Source: Caldilineae bacterium (GTDB lineage: Bacteria > Chloroflexota > Anaerolineae > JAAEKA01). Taken from it: 45,021 bases of DNA. The translations under genes and the position numbers were made by a program. The stretch covers positions 1-45,021 of the forward strand of contig JACKBK010000028.1 in NCBI GenBank assembly GCA_020634555.1, read 5' to 3'. Positions within the stretch are counted from its first letter, which is position 1; each line of letters starts with the position of its first letter. This document shows positions 15,048-22,534 of this stretch, piece after piece. The notes beneath the pieces were generated by a model that saw only the letters and a program-made list of their open reading frames with translations, was not told where the DNA came from and searched no databases.

Positions 15048-15091
15048 TGCACGTCGGGGCATGGAGGTCACCCTCCATGCCCCGACGTGCA
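15048..15091 (-). terminator. Perfect 20-bp hairpin after the 68-codon gene
   Basis: TGCACGTCGGGGCATGGAGG, loop TCAC, then the exact 20-nt complement. It starts 2 nt past the stop of the small minus-strand gene. There is no T tract, so it may be a stability or Rho-independent-like stop, an insulator before the toxin promoter, or a mobile-element relic. Confidence 0.55.
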
Positions 15092-15093
15092 TG

Positions 15094-15300
15094 TTAGGTG
15101 GGCGGGCAGGCCTCCTGACGGACGTGGAGGATGGCGGCCTCTACGTCGTTGAGTATGCCGATGGCGGAGCGCCGGGATCGGTCGGGGACGCCGGCACTGC
15201 GCATGACGGCTGAGACCCAGAGCCAGAGCGCGTCGATCTCGTCTGGTGTGAGACGAACGACGGACACTGGCACGCTGAGGGGGATGGTGCTGGCTGGCAT
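15094..15300 (-). CDS. Orphan small protein, unknown function
   Basis: A 68-residue protein (start ATG 15300, strong AGGAGG site 5 nt upstream) with an N-terminal Val/Ser/Pro segment followed by a helical part (TPDEIDALWLWVSAVMRSAG, then SAIGILNDVEAAILHVRQ). The strong ribosome site and the hairpin immediately after the stop support a real gene. No family is recognised. It lies inside the putative tRNA-bounded island. Confidence 0.55.
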   Translation of the reverse strand: MPASTIPLSVPVSVVRLTPDEIDALWLWVSAVMRSAGVPDRSRRSAIGILNDVEAAILHVRQEACPPT

Positions 15301-15652
15301 GGTTTCCTCCTGGTGCCATATAAAACCGACAGAGCGCGACGTCCGAGGTAGCCAGCCAGCATACGCACCACTGACGGTTTTACCCGTTGGACAGTGTTAT
15401 CTCAGATGCCGCGCTCCGGCGGCGAACGTCGAATATGAAGCCAACGGGAATCAAAAAGCCGTCGGTTTGTTGGTGCGTCCAGATGGTGTGGGGACTTGCT
15501 GTTTGCAGGGTGATTGCATTACAGGTTGGGGTGGGATGTGAGGGAGAAAATGGTTAGTTCTGGCAGGAGAGAGGGAGGTGGGGTATACTGGGAGCGGCTG
15601 AGTTGCAACAGCAGAATTCTGTGTTCCATTTGGTCGGGTTCAGGGGTTCCGC
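15301..15652. other. Intergenic stretch upstream of the PIN-like gene
   Basis: No gene is supported. It carries a TATACT -10-like box on the plus strand near 15583 without a good -35, which may serve the PIN-like gene, and the upstream region of the divergent 68-codon gene. Confidence 0.4.
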
Positions 15653-16474
15653 ATGTTTTTCGACATCCCAAAATCGATAAGGAAATTCTACCTCGATACG
15701 TGTGTGTGGAGTGATATTGTTAGATCTCAGGCTGCCAGGGATGGCTTCACATCTTACCTTATCAAGAATAATTATCTCGCAGCATTATCACAATTCACCA
15801 TACTTGAACTTACTCGCGCCAAGAAGCACCTGAAAAGCCTGGATAGCCTTTTCCTTGAGTTGCGAGATTACATCTGGGTTCCTACATTGTATGACCAGGT
15901 CCTTGAGCAGGAAGTGAATAATTATCCCGCAGGCTGTCATGTTCAGTGGATGCCATTAACTCTGTTGATTGATGAAAATCAGCGAAATGTGATGAGTAAG
16001 TTTGCGCATGATAAAACTTTGATTGAAACCAGGGATGACTTTCTGAAGTTTGGATACGACAGTTTTATGAACCTGGAATTGTTTAAGGAGAACTTTCCGC
16101 CGGAGGATAACAATGGCGGCTATTCAACATTTCAAGCACAAGAGTTTGCGTGGCAAAATGTCTATGAATATTTAGGCCGACATTTTCCATGGTTTCTTTC
16201 AAGGTATTGGGACAAGACCGGAAATCTCGACACCCAATACTTCCCGTCTGTGCAAATCAGGGCGCTCTTCCTCTTCTACAAGTACTATATTCATGGCCAA
16301 TCGCCGGAGAGATCGGACTTTTTCGATTTTGCACATGTTTCATATTCACCTTACGTTGACGTTTTCGTCACAGAACGAAATGCATCCAATGTGTTAAGAC
16401 ATCTTAAGAGCCGAGGACATATGTTGGAAGATACTGAAATAGTTCACGTTACAGAATTCATTAAAAGCTTCTAG
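15653..16474 (+). CDS. PIN-domain-like protein (putative RNase), orphan
   Basis: A 273-residue protein. The N-terminus FYLDTCVWSDIV carries the first PIN aspartate (D15), FTILELTRA the conserved Glu (E52), and the C-terminal part FDFAHVSYSPYVDVFVTER the later acids (about D225, D236) in the usual A..D.F.T spacing. A ~150-residue insertion with many aromatic residues separates the halves, so it is far longer than VapC toxins. No antitoxin gene adjoins it. The gene is distinctly AT-rich compared with its neighbours, suggesting transfer. Likely a PIN nuclease of defence or toxin type; substrate unknown. Confidence 0.65.
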   Translation: MFFDIPKSIRKFYLDTCVWSDIVRSQAARDGFTSYLIKNNYLAALSQFTILELTRAKKHLKSLDSLFLELRDYIWVPTLYDQVLEQEVNNYPAGCHVQWMPLTLLIDENQRNVMSKFAHDKTLIETRDDFLKFGYDSFMNLELFKENFPPEDNNGGYSTFQAQEFAWQNVYEYLGRHFPWFLSRYWDKTGNLDTQYFPSVQIRALFLFYKYYIHGQSPERSDFFDFAHVSYSPYVDVFVTERNASNVLRHLKSRGHMLEDTEIVHVTEFIKSF

Positions 16475-16821
16475 ATTAACGCGAGGACGTTTTTGCTAGG
16501 GAAACGGCGCCCTGGTTGACGGCCGGGGCGTTTGCGCGCAAAAGGGTGAGGCTGGAATAAGGGGTGCGGATGAAGGTCTGTAGGTCGATGACGCGGTAGG
16601 TGCCGCGGCTACCCGTCTCCAGCATGCGTTGGTCGGGTCGTTTTCGCGAGGAGTTTGTTGGTCTGGGTCGCGCACAACTCGTGCCACTTGCTACGATCCT
16701 ACCAAGCGAGCGGGCGATTGCGTTTTCGAGCAACAGGCGTGCCCTTACCGTGAGGTTTTTAGTTTGTCAGGTGTTTTTTAGAGACTTTCTCGCAAGAATA
16801 TATTTAGTGTTCAGAAAGTAG
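16475..16821. other. Intergenic stretch with a possible coding remnant
   Basis: A minus-strand frame (16476-16733) has a protein-like C-terminal part (GTYRVIDLQTFIRTPYSSLT) but a low-complexity N-terminus and no ribosome site; it may be a decayed fragment. No integrase sequence was found here, although this is where one would be expected next to the tRNA. Confidence 0.35.
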
Positions 16822-16852
16822 AGAGCCACTAGCTATAGTAGCTAATGGCTCT
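16822..16852 (-). terminator. Hairpin downstream of tRNA-Pro
   Basis: A 14-bp stem (AGAGCCACTAGCTA with TAGCTAATGGCTCT, one wobble) and a 3-nt loop, about 18 nt beyond the tRNA 3' end. On the minus strand it is followed by CTACTTTCTG, a weak T tract. Confidence 0.55.
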
Positions 16853-16869
16853 TCTCGTCATGCTTAAGT

Positions 16870-16942
16870 CGGGGCGAGAGGACTTGAACCTCCGACCTCA
16901 CGGACCCGAACCGTGCGCGCTACCGGACTGCGCCACGCCCCG
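16870..16942 (-). tRNA. tRNA-Pro (anticodon CGG)
   Basis: A 73-nt cloverleaf on the minus strand: acceptor CGGGGCG/CGCCCCG, D arm GCGCAGTCCGGTAGCGC, anticodon stem CACGG/CCGTG with loop TTCGGGT (anticodon CGG), T arm with GGTTCAAGTCC. CCA is not encoded. Its 3' half is partly duplicated at 13412-13449. Confidence 0.96.
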
Positions 16943-16961
16943 AAGAAAACCTGCGCTACGA

Positions 16962-16989
16962 ATTATACATCGTCGCCCTGTTTTGGCAA
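16962..16989 (-). promoter_or_regulatory. Promoter of tRNA-Pro
   Basis: TTGCCA (16984-16989), 16-bp spacer, TATAAT (16962-16967) on the minus strand, 20 nt upstream of the mature tRNA 5' end. Confidence 0.7.
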
Positions 16990-17029
16990 AATGGCGCGTC
17001 TTGCGCAATACTTGGGGGAGTGAATCGCA

Positions 17030-17083
17030 AAACGTGAAACAAGAAACGTGACCTGCCGGGTTCACGATTTACGTTTCACGTTT
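17030..17083. repeat. Family B palindrome (ACGTGAAAC words)
   Basis: AAACGTGAAAC (17030-17040) and its exact complement (17073-17083) enclose further copies of the same word, giving a large imperfect hairpin just upstream of ychF. A second member lies at 41539-41599. Confidence 0.6.
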
Positions 17084-17097
17084 CAGAGAGGCGTCCC

Positions 17098-18195
17098 ATG
17101 TCCCTGCAAATCGGTATCGTCGGCCTGCCCAACGTCGGTAAATCGACGCTGTTCAACGCGCTGACCGACGCCGGAGCGGCGGTGGCCAGCTATCCGTTCA
17201 CCACCATCGATCCCAACGTGGGCGTGGTAGCGGTGCCCGATAAACGTTTGGACTTGCTGGCGGCGTTGATCCAGCCGGACAAGGTAGTGGCGGCGACGGT
17301 GGAGTTTGTGGACATCGCCGGGCTGGTGGCGGGGGCAAGCCAGGGCGCTGGACTGGGCAACCAGTTCCTGGGCCACATCCGCGCCGTGGATGCGATCGCG
17401 ATGGTGGTGCGCGGCTTTGCAGACCCCGACGTGGCCCACGTGGAGGCGACGCTGGATCCGCTGGCCGACATCGCCGCGGTGGACACGGAGCTGTTGCTGG
17501 CCGACCTGGCGACCATCGAGCGCCGGATGGAGAAGATCCACGTCCAATCGAAGGCCAACCCGCGCGAGTACGAGGCCGAAGTGGCGTTGCTGGAGCGGGC
17601 GGTCGCGCACGTTGATGCCGGCCGCTTGCTGGCCAGCCTGCCGGCCAGCGATGTCGAGCGTGACCTGTTGGCGGGGCTTGGCTTGCTGTCTGTCAAGCCG
17701 CGGCTCTATGTGGTCAACGCCGATGAGGATGACCTGCCGGCGGGTGGACCGCTGGCGCGTCCCGTGCTGGAGCACGCCGCGGCGTCTGGCGCTGAGGCGG
17801 TCGTGCTCTGCGCCCAGATCGAGGCTGACTTGCAGGAATGGCCGGCCGACGAGGCGACGGAGTATCGCAGTGAGCTGGGGTTGGTGGAGCCGGGGCTGAA
17901 CGCGCTGATCCGCGCCGGGTTTCGCCTGCTGGACCTGATCAGCTTCTTCACCGCGACCGGCGGCGAGGTGCTGCATGTCTGGGAGCTGCGCCGCGGCAGT
18001 ACAGTGCTGGAAGCCGCGGGCAAGATCCACAGCGACATGCAGCGCGGCTTCATCCGCGCCGAAGTTGTCCAGGCTGAAGACCTGTTGGCGGCCGGCACCA
18101 TGGCCCACGCCCGCGAGCACGGCCAGGTGCGACTGGAAGGCCGCGATTACGTTGTTCGGGACGGCGACGTGCTGCACATCCGCTTTGCGTTGTAA
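17098..18195 (+). CDS. ychF: Redox-regulated ATPase YchF (Obg-like)
   Basis: A complete 365-residue P-loop protein: Walker A GLPNVGKSTLFNAL near residue 10, FTTIDPNVG switch region, DIAGLVAGASQGAGLGNQFL near residue 72, and a C-terminal TGS-like domain ending GDVLHIRF. The base-specificity motif is VVNADE rather than the NKxD of GTPases, as expected for YchF, which prefers ATP. The protein binds ribosomes and modulates stress responses and translation. ATG with a GAGAGG ribosome site; it stands alone before the rpsF operon. Confidence 0.95.
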   Translation: MSLQIGIVGLPNVGKSTLFNALTDAGAAVASYPFTTIDPNVGVVAVPDKRLDLLAALIQPDKVVAATVEFVDIAGLVAGASQGAGLGNQFLGHIRAVDAIAMVVRGFADPDVAHVEATLDPLADIAAVDTELLLADLATIERRMEKIHVQSKANPREYEAEVALLERAVAHVDAGRLLASLPASDVERDLLAGLGLLSVKPRLYVVNADEDDLPAGGPLARPVLEHAAASGAEAVVLCAQIEADLQEWPADEATEYRSELGLVEPGLNALIRAGFRLLDLISFFTATGGEVLHVWELRRGSTVLEAAGKIHSDMQRGFIRAEVVQAEDLLAAGTMAHAREHGQVRLEGRDYVVRDGDVLHIRFAL

Positions 18196-18196
18196 G

Positions 18197-18282
18197 TTGG
18201 GAGATTGGGAAACTGGTAGATAGGGAATTTGGTCGCGCTGAATGCCTCGTTGCACCAACCTACCAGTCTACCAACCTACCCT
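18197..18282. repeat. Family C degenerate palindrome (GGTAGANTGG words)
   Basis: The left part has TTGGGAGATTGGG and CTGGTAGATAGGG; the right part reads CCAACCTACCAGTCTACCAA, its approximate complement. It has the same design as families B and D: a large imperfect palindrome made of reiterated short words. Confidence 0.4.
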
Positions 18283-18289
18283 GCCACTT

Positions 18290-18318
18290 TTGCCAACTCC
18301 GCACCCCTGTGCTATACT
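18290..18318 (+). promoter_or_regulatory. Promoter of the rpsF-ssb-rpsR operon
   Basis: TTGCCA (18290-18295), a 17-bp spacer, TATACT (18313-18318). The predicted start is near 18325, leaving a structured ~124-nt leader. Confidence 0.8.
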
Positions 18319-18331
18319 CTTGCCCGTGCAG

Positions 18332-18419
18332 CGAGGGTACCGGAAGCCCCTTCCGACCCTCGTTACTTTTCGCCTTCGGCGCGGGCAGCTCCTCACCTGG
18401 CTGCCAGATGACCGAGGGT
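18332..18419 (+). promoter_or_regulatory. Structured rpsF leader, candidate S6:S18 autoregulatory element
   Basis: CGAGGGT (18332-18338) can pair with ACCCTCG (18356-18362) to close a hairpin with inner stem CGGAA/TTCCG and a 2-nt bulge. A second CGAGGGT (18413-18419), 9 nt before the Shine-Dalgarno region begins, can pair with the same ACCCTCG, so two folds are mutually exclusive. rpsF leaders in many bacteria carry an S6:S18-binding motif; whether this is one is inferred. Confidence 0.5.
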
Positions 18420-18448
18420 AATCCCAAGGAAAGGAGGTAACTGCACGC

Positions 18449-18736
18449 ATGAACGAGTATGAACTCATGTACATCGTTCATCCTGAAGCTGATAAGGACG
18501 GCGTGACAGTTGTTAGCGAACAACTGGCGTCCTGGATCAGTGAACAGGGTGGTGAGATCAGCAAGACCAATGTGTGGGGTCGCCGCAAGCTCGCGTATGC
18601 CATCAAGAAGCAGACCGAGGGTACCTATGTTGTGGTTGATCTGAAGCTCGACGGCGAAGCGTTGTCTGAAGTTGAGCGGAACGTCAAGCTGCACGAGCAG
18701 GTTCTGCGATACATGTTTATTCGTAAGGACAACTGA
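18449..18736 (+). CDS. rpsF: 30S ribosomal protein S6
   Basis: A 95-residue S6 with the usual ferredoxin-like pattern: YELMYIVHPEAD at the start, KTNVWGRRKLAYAIKKQTEGTYV in the middle, and LRYMFIRKDN at the end. It binds the 30S platform together with S18. The ATG follows a near-perfect AAAGGAGGT site. It is first in the order rpsF-ssb-rpsR; rplI, often next in other bacteria, is replaced by a parvulin gene. Confidence 0.97.
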   Translation: MNEYELMYIVHPEADKDGVTVVSEQLASWISEQGGEISKTNVWGRRKLAYAIKKQTEGTYVVVDLKLDGEALSEVERNVKLHEQVLRYMFIRKDN

Positions 18737-18757
18737 GAACACTGAGGAACGAGACAG

Positions 18758-19132
18758 ATGACCAGAGGATTGAACAAGGTCCTGATCATCGGCTCCCTCG
18801 GGGCTGATCCTGAGATGCGCTACACGCCTGGCGGCAAACCTGTCACGTCTTTCAGCGTGGAGGTGAACCGCGGCTGGCGTACCTCTGAGGGTGAGCGCAA
18901 GGAAGCTACAGAATGGTTCAACGTGGTGGCATGGGGCAACCTGGCCGAGATCTGCAACCAGTACCTGCACAAAGGCTCGCAGGTCTACGTCGAAGGGCGG
19001 TTGCAAACCCGTAGTTGGGAGGACTCGTCAGGGACGCGCCATTATCGGACCGAGTTGGTTGCCAACGAGATGATCATCCTGGACGGCCGCAGTTATGTGG
19101 CCGACTATGATACCAGTGAAAACGACTATTAA
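18758..19132 (+). CDS. ssb: Single-stranded DNA-binding protein (short, no acidic tip)
   Basis: A 124-residue OB-fold protein: LNKVLIIGSLGADPEMRYTP, then EWFNVVAWGNLAEICNQYL and GSQVYVEGRLQTRSW, the classical SSB core. It stops soon after the fold, ending DTSENDY, so it lacks the long linker and the DDxPF-type tip that recruits repair and replication partners in most SSBs. It lies between rpsF and rpsR as in many bacteria. It binds single-stranded DNA; partner recruitment may differ or be served by another SSB. Confidence 0.93.
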   Translation: MTRGLNKVLIIGSLGADPEMRYTPGGKPVTSFSVEVNRGWRTSEGERKEATEWFNVVAWGNLAEICNQYLHKGSQVYVEGRLQTRSWEDSSGTRHYRTELVANEMIILDGRSYVADYDTSENDY

Positions 19133-19146
19133 ACGAGGAAACTTCA

Positions 19147-19437
19147 ATGGCTTATAACAGTTCACGCGGCTCACGGGACTCCGGCAGGCCGCGGCGCCGC
19201 AGATCGCAGATGCGCACCCAGCGGGTCTGTGCCTTCTGCGTTGACAAGGTCAAAGAGATCGACTACAAGCAGACTGACACGCTCAAACGGTACATCACCG
19301 ACCGCGGGCAGATCCGTCCGCGGCGCAAGACCGGCCTGTGCGCCAAACACCAGCGGCGAATCGCCGAGTCTGTGAAGCGGGCACGCTTTATGGCTCTGCT
19401 TCCGTACACTGGTGAGCACGTTCGCCTGTACGGCTAA
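19147..19437 (+). CDS. rpsR: 30S ribosomal protein S18
   Basis: A 96-residue S18 with a basic Ser/Arg-rich N-terminal extension (RDSGRPRRRRSQ) and the conserved core VCAFCVDKVKEIDYKQTDTL, DRGQIRPRRKTGLCAKHQRR and ARFMALLPY. The CxxC plus a later Cys (LCAKH) is the zinc-binding C+ type arrangement. It pairs with S6 in the 30S subunit. Its start is 14 nt after the ssb stop, so the three genes are one operon. Confidence 0.97.
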   Translation: MAYNSSRGSRDSGRPRRRRSQMRTQRVCAFCVDKVKEIDYKQTDTLKRYITDRGQIRPRRKTGLCAKHQRRIAESVKRARFMALLPYTGEHVRLYG

Positions 19438-19453
19438 AGCGAGACGGTAACTC

Positions 19454-20725
19454 ATGGCTAAACGACGCAGACGAGAGCGGGTAGAGCCGTCGCGCAAAGA
19501 GCAGACGATGACCAGGGTGGAGCGCGAGCGCGCCCGGCGCCTGACCATCATCGTCGGCGTGGTGCTTGGCATCGCCGTGGTGGTGCTGGTGGCAGGCGTG
19601 CTCTTCCAGCTTGTCGTCAAACCCAACAGCACTGTGGCGCGCGTTAACGACACCAGGATCTCCGCTAAAGATCTGGACAAGGAGAGCCGGTTCGTGCAGC
19701 TTCAGACTATCGCGCAGCTCGAGCAGCTTATCCAGCTTCAACAGAGCTTCGGTTCATCTGACACCGGTGGCTTCTTCTCCTCGCAGATCAGCCAGCTTCA
19801 AAACGATCTGGTCAGCAACGAGGGACTGGCCAACCGGGTCATGGAGAGCATGATCGACACCAAGTTGGTCCAACAGTTGGCAGCCGAGCGCGGCATCACT
19901 GCGTCGGACGATGAGGTTCAGAAGCGCCTCGAGTCCTTCATTGCTACTCAGCAAGGCTTTGTGACCGCGCCCGATGCTACGGCTACCGCCGAGGCGCTGG
20001 CGGCAGCAACGCCCACCCCGACGCTCACCCCGTCCCCGACGCCGACAACGACACTGACCTCGACCGTCACGGTGACACCGACAGAGGTGCTGCCGACGCC
20101 GACCGTACATGTGCAGACCGCGGACGATTTCAGCTCAGGACTTGACCAGGTGCTGACCAGCATCGCCAGCGGTTCTGGGTTGTCGGCCGATGAAGTGCGC
20201 AACATCTACGTGACCAGCATCACCGACCAGATACTGCGCGAGCAGTTGACCGAGCAACTGGGTGACGAGATGCCGCTGGCCGGCGAGCAGGTCCATGCCC
20301 GCCACATCTTGATCTCCGTGCCGCAGGATGCGTCGCCGGAGGACGAGCAACAAGCGCTGTCCAAGGCGATCAGCATCACGCAGCAGTTGAACGATGGCGC
20401 TGATTTCGCGACCCTGGCGGCCGAGTTCTCCGACGACACCAGCAATGCTGCCAGCGGCGGCGATCTGGGCTTCTTCGGCAAGGGCCAGATGGTGGCTGAG
20501 TTCGAAGATGCTGCCTTCAGCCTGGGGGTGAACGAAATCAGCGAGCCTGTACGCACCCAGTTTGGCTACCATATCATCCAGGTGCTGGAAACATCACCTG
20601 GCAGCCCGGACTTCACAAGCTGGCTGGAAAACCAGAAGGCCGCGGCCCGCATCGTTCGGTCGCTCACTTCGGATCTGGTACCAAACCTGCCGGCGGTGCC
20701 TTCCAACCTGTTAACGGCGCAGTAA
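19454..20725 (+). CDS. Membrane-anchored parvulin-type peptidyl-prolyl isomerase
   Basis: A 423-residue protein. A basic N-terminus (KRRRRER) precedes one membrane span (residues ~30-55). A SurA/PrsA-like N-domain is interrupted by a Thr/Pro-rich linker (residues ~180-215, TPTPTLTPSPTPT), and the parvulin domain spans about residues 275-395 (HARHILIS, FATLAAEFSDD, GGDLGFFGKGQMV, FGYHIIQVLE). It should help fold exported proteins outside the membrane. It follows rpsR by 16 nt and ends before a strong terminator, so it is the last gene of the rpsF operon. Confidence 0.9.
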   Translation: MAKRRRRERVEPSRKEQTMTRVERERARRLTIIVGVVLGIAVVVLVAGVLFQLVVKPNSTVARVNDTRISAKDLDKESRFVQLQTIAQLEQLIQLQQSFGSSDTGGFFSSQISQLQNDLVSNEGLANRVMESMIDTKLVQQLAAERGITASDDEVQKRLESFIATQQGFVTAPDATATAEALAAATPTPTLTPSPTPTTTLTSTVTVTPTEVLPTPTVHVQTADDFSSGLDQVLTSIASGSGLSADEVRNIYVTSITDQILREQLTEQLGDEMPLAGEQVHARHILISVPQDASPEDEQQALSKAISITQQLNDGADFATLAAEFSDDTSNAASGGDLGFFGKGQMVAEFEDAAFSLGVNEISEPVRTQFGYHIIQVLETSPGSPDFTSWLENQKAAARIVRSLTSDLVPNLPAVPSNLLTAQ

Positions 20726-20784
20726 GCATCCAGCCCGCGGTACCGCGCTGGAAACCGGTGGTGGCCAGCAAAGCAAACAAAGTC

Positions 20785-20817
20785 AAGGACCAGGATCGAA
20801 CGGCGATCCTGGTCCTT
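20785..20817 (+). terminator. Terminator of the rpsF-ssb-rpsR-parvulin operon
   Basis: Perfect 14-bp stem AAGGACCAGGATCG/CGATCCTGGTCCTT with a 5-nt loop, followed by CTCGTTTC, 59 nt past the parvulin stop. Confidence 0.8.
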
Positions 20818-20920
20818 CTCGTTTCAGGGCTGGTCACGCGGCGCAAACGCGCAAAATTCACCGCTTCGTAACGGTTTTCGTAACGATTTCGAGACGTTCG
20901 TCTTCTAGAATGGGTTCATC

Positions 20921-22525
20921 ATGGCAAGCATCACATCACGCTGGCGCAGAAAAGACAAGGACAAGGACCAATCGGCTGTTTCGACCGCAGCGATTGAGCC
21001 GGTCTCGCCCCAGATGGTCGTCGAGGTGATCAACATTGACGTTGACATTGCCCCGACCGACCCGCTGCTGGCCTACTTCCAGGAGTCGGCTAACCCGGTG
21101 GAGCTTTCCCGGCTGAACCTGCAATCGCCGGCTCTCGACGAGCTACGCGCTGCCGGCGTGGCTGTGGTCGTGCCGCTGGTCAGCCAGGGCGAGTTGATCG
21201 GGCTGGTCAACCTCGGCCAGCGGCTCAGCGAGCAGGAGTACAGCACCGACGACCGCAAGCTGCTCAACGACCTGTCTACCCAGGCTGCACCGGCCGTGCG
21301 GGTTGCGCAACTGGTGCGCCAGCAGCAGATCGAGGCCCGCAACCGGGAGCGCCTTGAGCAGGAGCTGCGCGTTGCGCGGCTGATTCAGCAGACGCTGCTG
21401 CCGAAGTCGCTGCCGGAGCTGGCCGATTTCAGTCTGGCGGCCTACTACCAGCCGGCGCGGCAGGTGGGCGGCGACTTCTACGATTTCCACTATTTCGATG
21501 ACGGGCGGATTGGGCTGGTCGTCGGCGACGTGACCGACAAGGGCGTCCCGGCGGCGCTGGTGATGGCAACCACGCGCACGCTGCTGCGGTCGGCTGCTGA
21601 GCGGCTGGAGTCGCCCGGCGCCGTGCTGGAGCGCGTCAACGACCTCCTGGTGGAGGACATCCCACCCAAGATGTTTGTCACCTGTCTCTACGCTTTGCTC
21701 GATCCGAAGACGGGCCGTTTGCAGTTTGCCAATGCCGGGCACGACCTGCCCTACGTCCGCACCGCCGGCGGTGTTCACGAGATGCGTGCGACCGGGATGC
21801 CGCTGGGGCTGCTGGGCGGCATGGGGTACGAGGAGCGGGAAATCACGCTGAAGCCGGGTGACATGGTGTTGTTCTACAGCGACGGCATCGCCGAAGCACA
21901 CAGCCCGACCGGCGACATGTTTGGCTTTCCGCGCATGCACGCCCTGATGGAGAATTATCCCGGCGATCCTGATCTGGTGCGCTTTGTGCTCGATCAACTG
22001 GGCGACTTTACCGGCCCCGGCTGGGATCAGGAAGACGATGTGACCATGGTGACGCTGGCGTATCGGCAGCAGGCCGCCGCCGGTATGCGTGCCGTTGAAC
22101 CTGGCTGGGAAATCCTGGCTGAGTTTGAGGTGCCCAGCGCTGTCGGCAACGAGCGCATTGCCATGGAGCGGGTAGCCCAGATTGCCACCGACACGCCGCT
22201 GGCCGCCGATCGTGTTGAACGGTTGAAGACGGCGGTTGCTGAGGCGACCATGAACGCGATGGAGCACGGCAACAAGTACCGCGCCGATATCCCGGTGCGG
22301 GTGCGGGTATGCCGGTCGGAGGTTGCGTTGTCTGTTACGATTACCGACCAGGGCGGCGGCCAGTTCGTGCGCGAGGCTGAGACGCCCGATATCGACGCCA
22401 AGTTAGCAGGGTTGCAATCGCCGCGCGGTTGGGGCCTGTTCTTGATCCAGAACATGGTTGACGAGATGCGTGTGACCAGTGATGACCTGCATCACACGGT
22501 CGAGTTGATCATGAACCTGCAGTAG
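20921..22525 (+). CDS. Fused SpoIIE-type PP2C phosphatase and anti-sigma-like HATPase (RsbU-RsbW fusion)
   Basis: A 534-residue protein. Residues ~45-140 look like a truncated GAF domain (GELIGLVNLGQRLSEQEYS). A coiled coil follows to ~165 (RNRERLEQELRVARLIQQTLLP), then the SpoIIE phosphatase with metal acids in VGGDFYDF, GDVTDKGVPAAL, FYSDGIAEA and EDDVTMVTL (about 175-375). Residues ~390-532 are a GHKL kinase of the RsbW class with N-box EATMNAMEHGNKY and GWGLFLIQNMVDEM. One protein thus carries both the phosphatase and the kinase of a partner switch; the two STAS genes directly downstream are its likely substrates. The GAF-like part may sense the signal. Weak ribosome site. Confidence 0.9.
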   Translation: MASITSRWRRKDKDKDQSAVSTAAIEPVSPQMVVEVINIDVDIAPTDPLLAYFQESANPVELSRLNLQSPALDELRAAGVAVVVPLVSQGELIGLVNLGQRLSEQEYSTDDRKLLNDLSTQAAPAVRVAQLVRQQQIEARNRERLEQELRVARLIQQTLLPKSLPELADFSLAAYYQPARQVGGDFYDFHYFDDGRIGLVVGDVTDKGVPAALVMATTRTLLRSAAERLESPGAVLERVNDLLVEDIPPKMFVTCLYALLDPKTGRLQFANAGHDLPYVRTAGGVHEMRATGMPLGLLGGMGYEEREITLKPGDMVLFYSDGIAEAHSPTGDMFGFPRMHALMENYPGDPDLVRFVLDQLGDFTGPGWDQEDDVTMVTLAYRQQAAAGMRAVEPGWEILAEFEVPSAVGNERIAMERVAQIATDTPLAADRVERLKTAVAEATMNAMEHGNKYRADIPVRVRVCRSEVALSVTITDQGGGQFVREAETPDIDAKLAGLQSPRGWGLFLIQNMVDEMRVTSDDLHHTVELIMNLQ

Positions 22526-22534
22526 GAGTCCAGC

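Noticed and set aside
16475..16821. Integrase gene next to tRNA-Pro
   Set aside because: Looked for in both strands, but no tyrosine or serine recombinase motif was found; only a short coding-like fragment.
17083..18258. 391-codon minus-strand open frame over ychF
   Set aside because: Exact antisense of a complete YchF; composition is typical of a high-GC shadow frame and there is no family match.
21143..22267. 374-codon minus-strand frame over the SpoIIE-HATPase gene
   Set aside because: Shadow of a gene with complete catalytic motifs on the plus strand.
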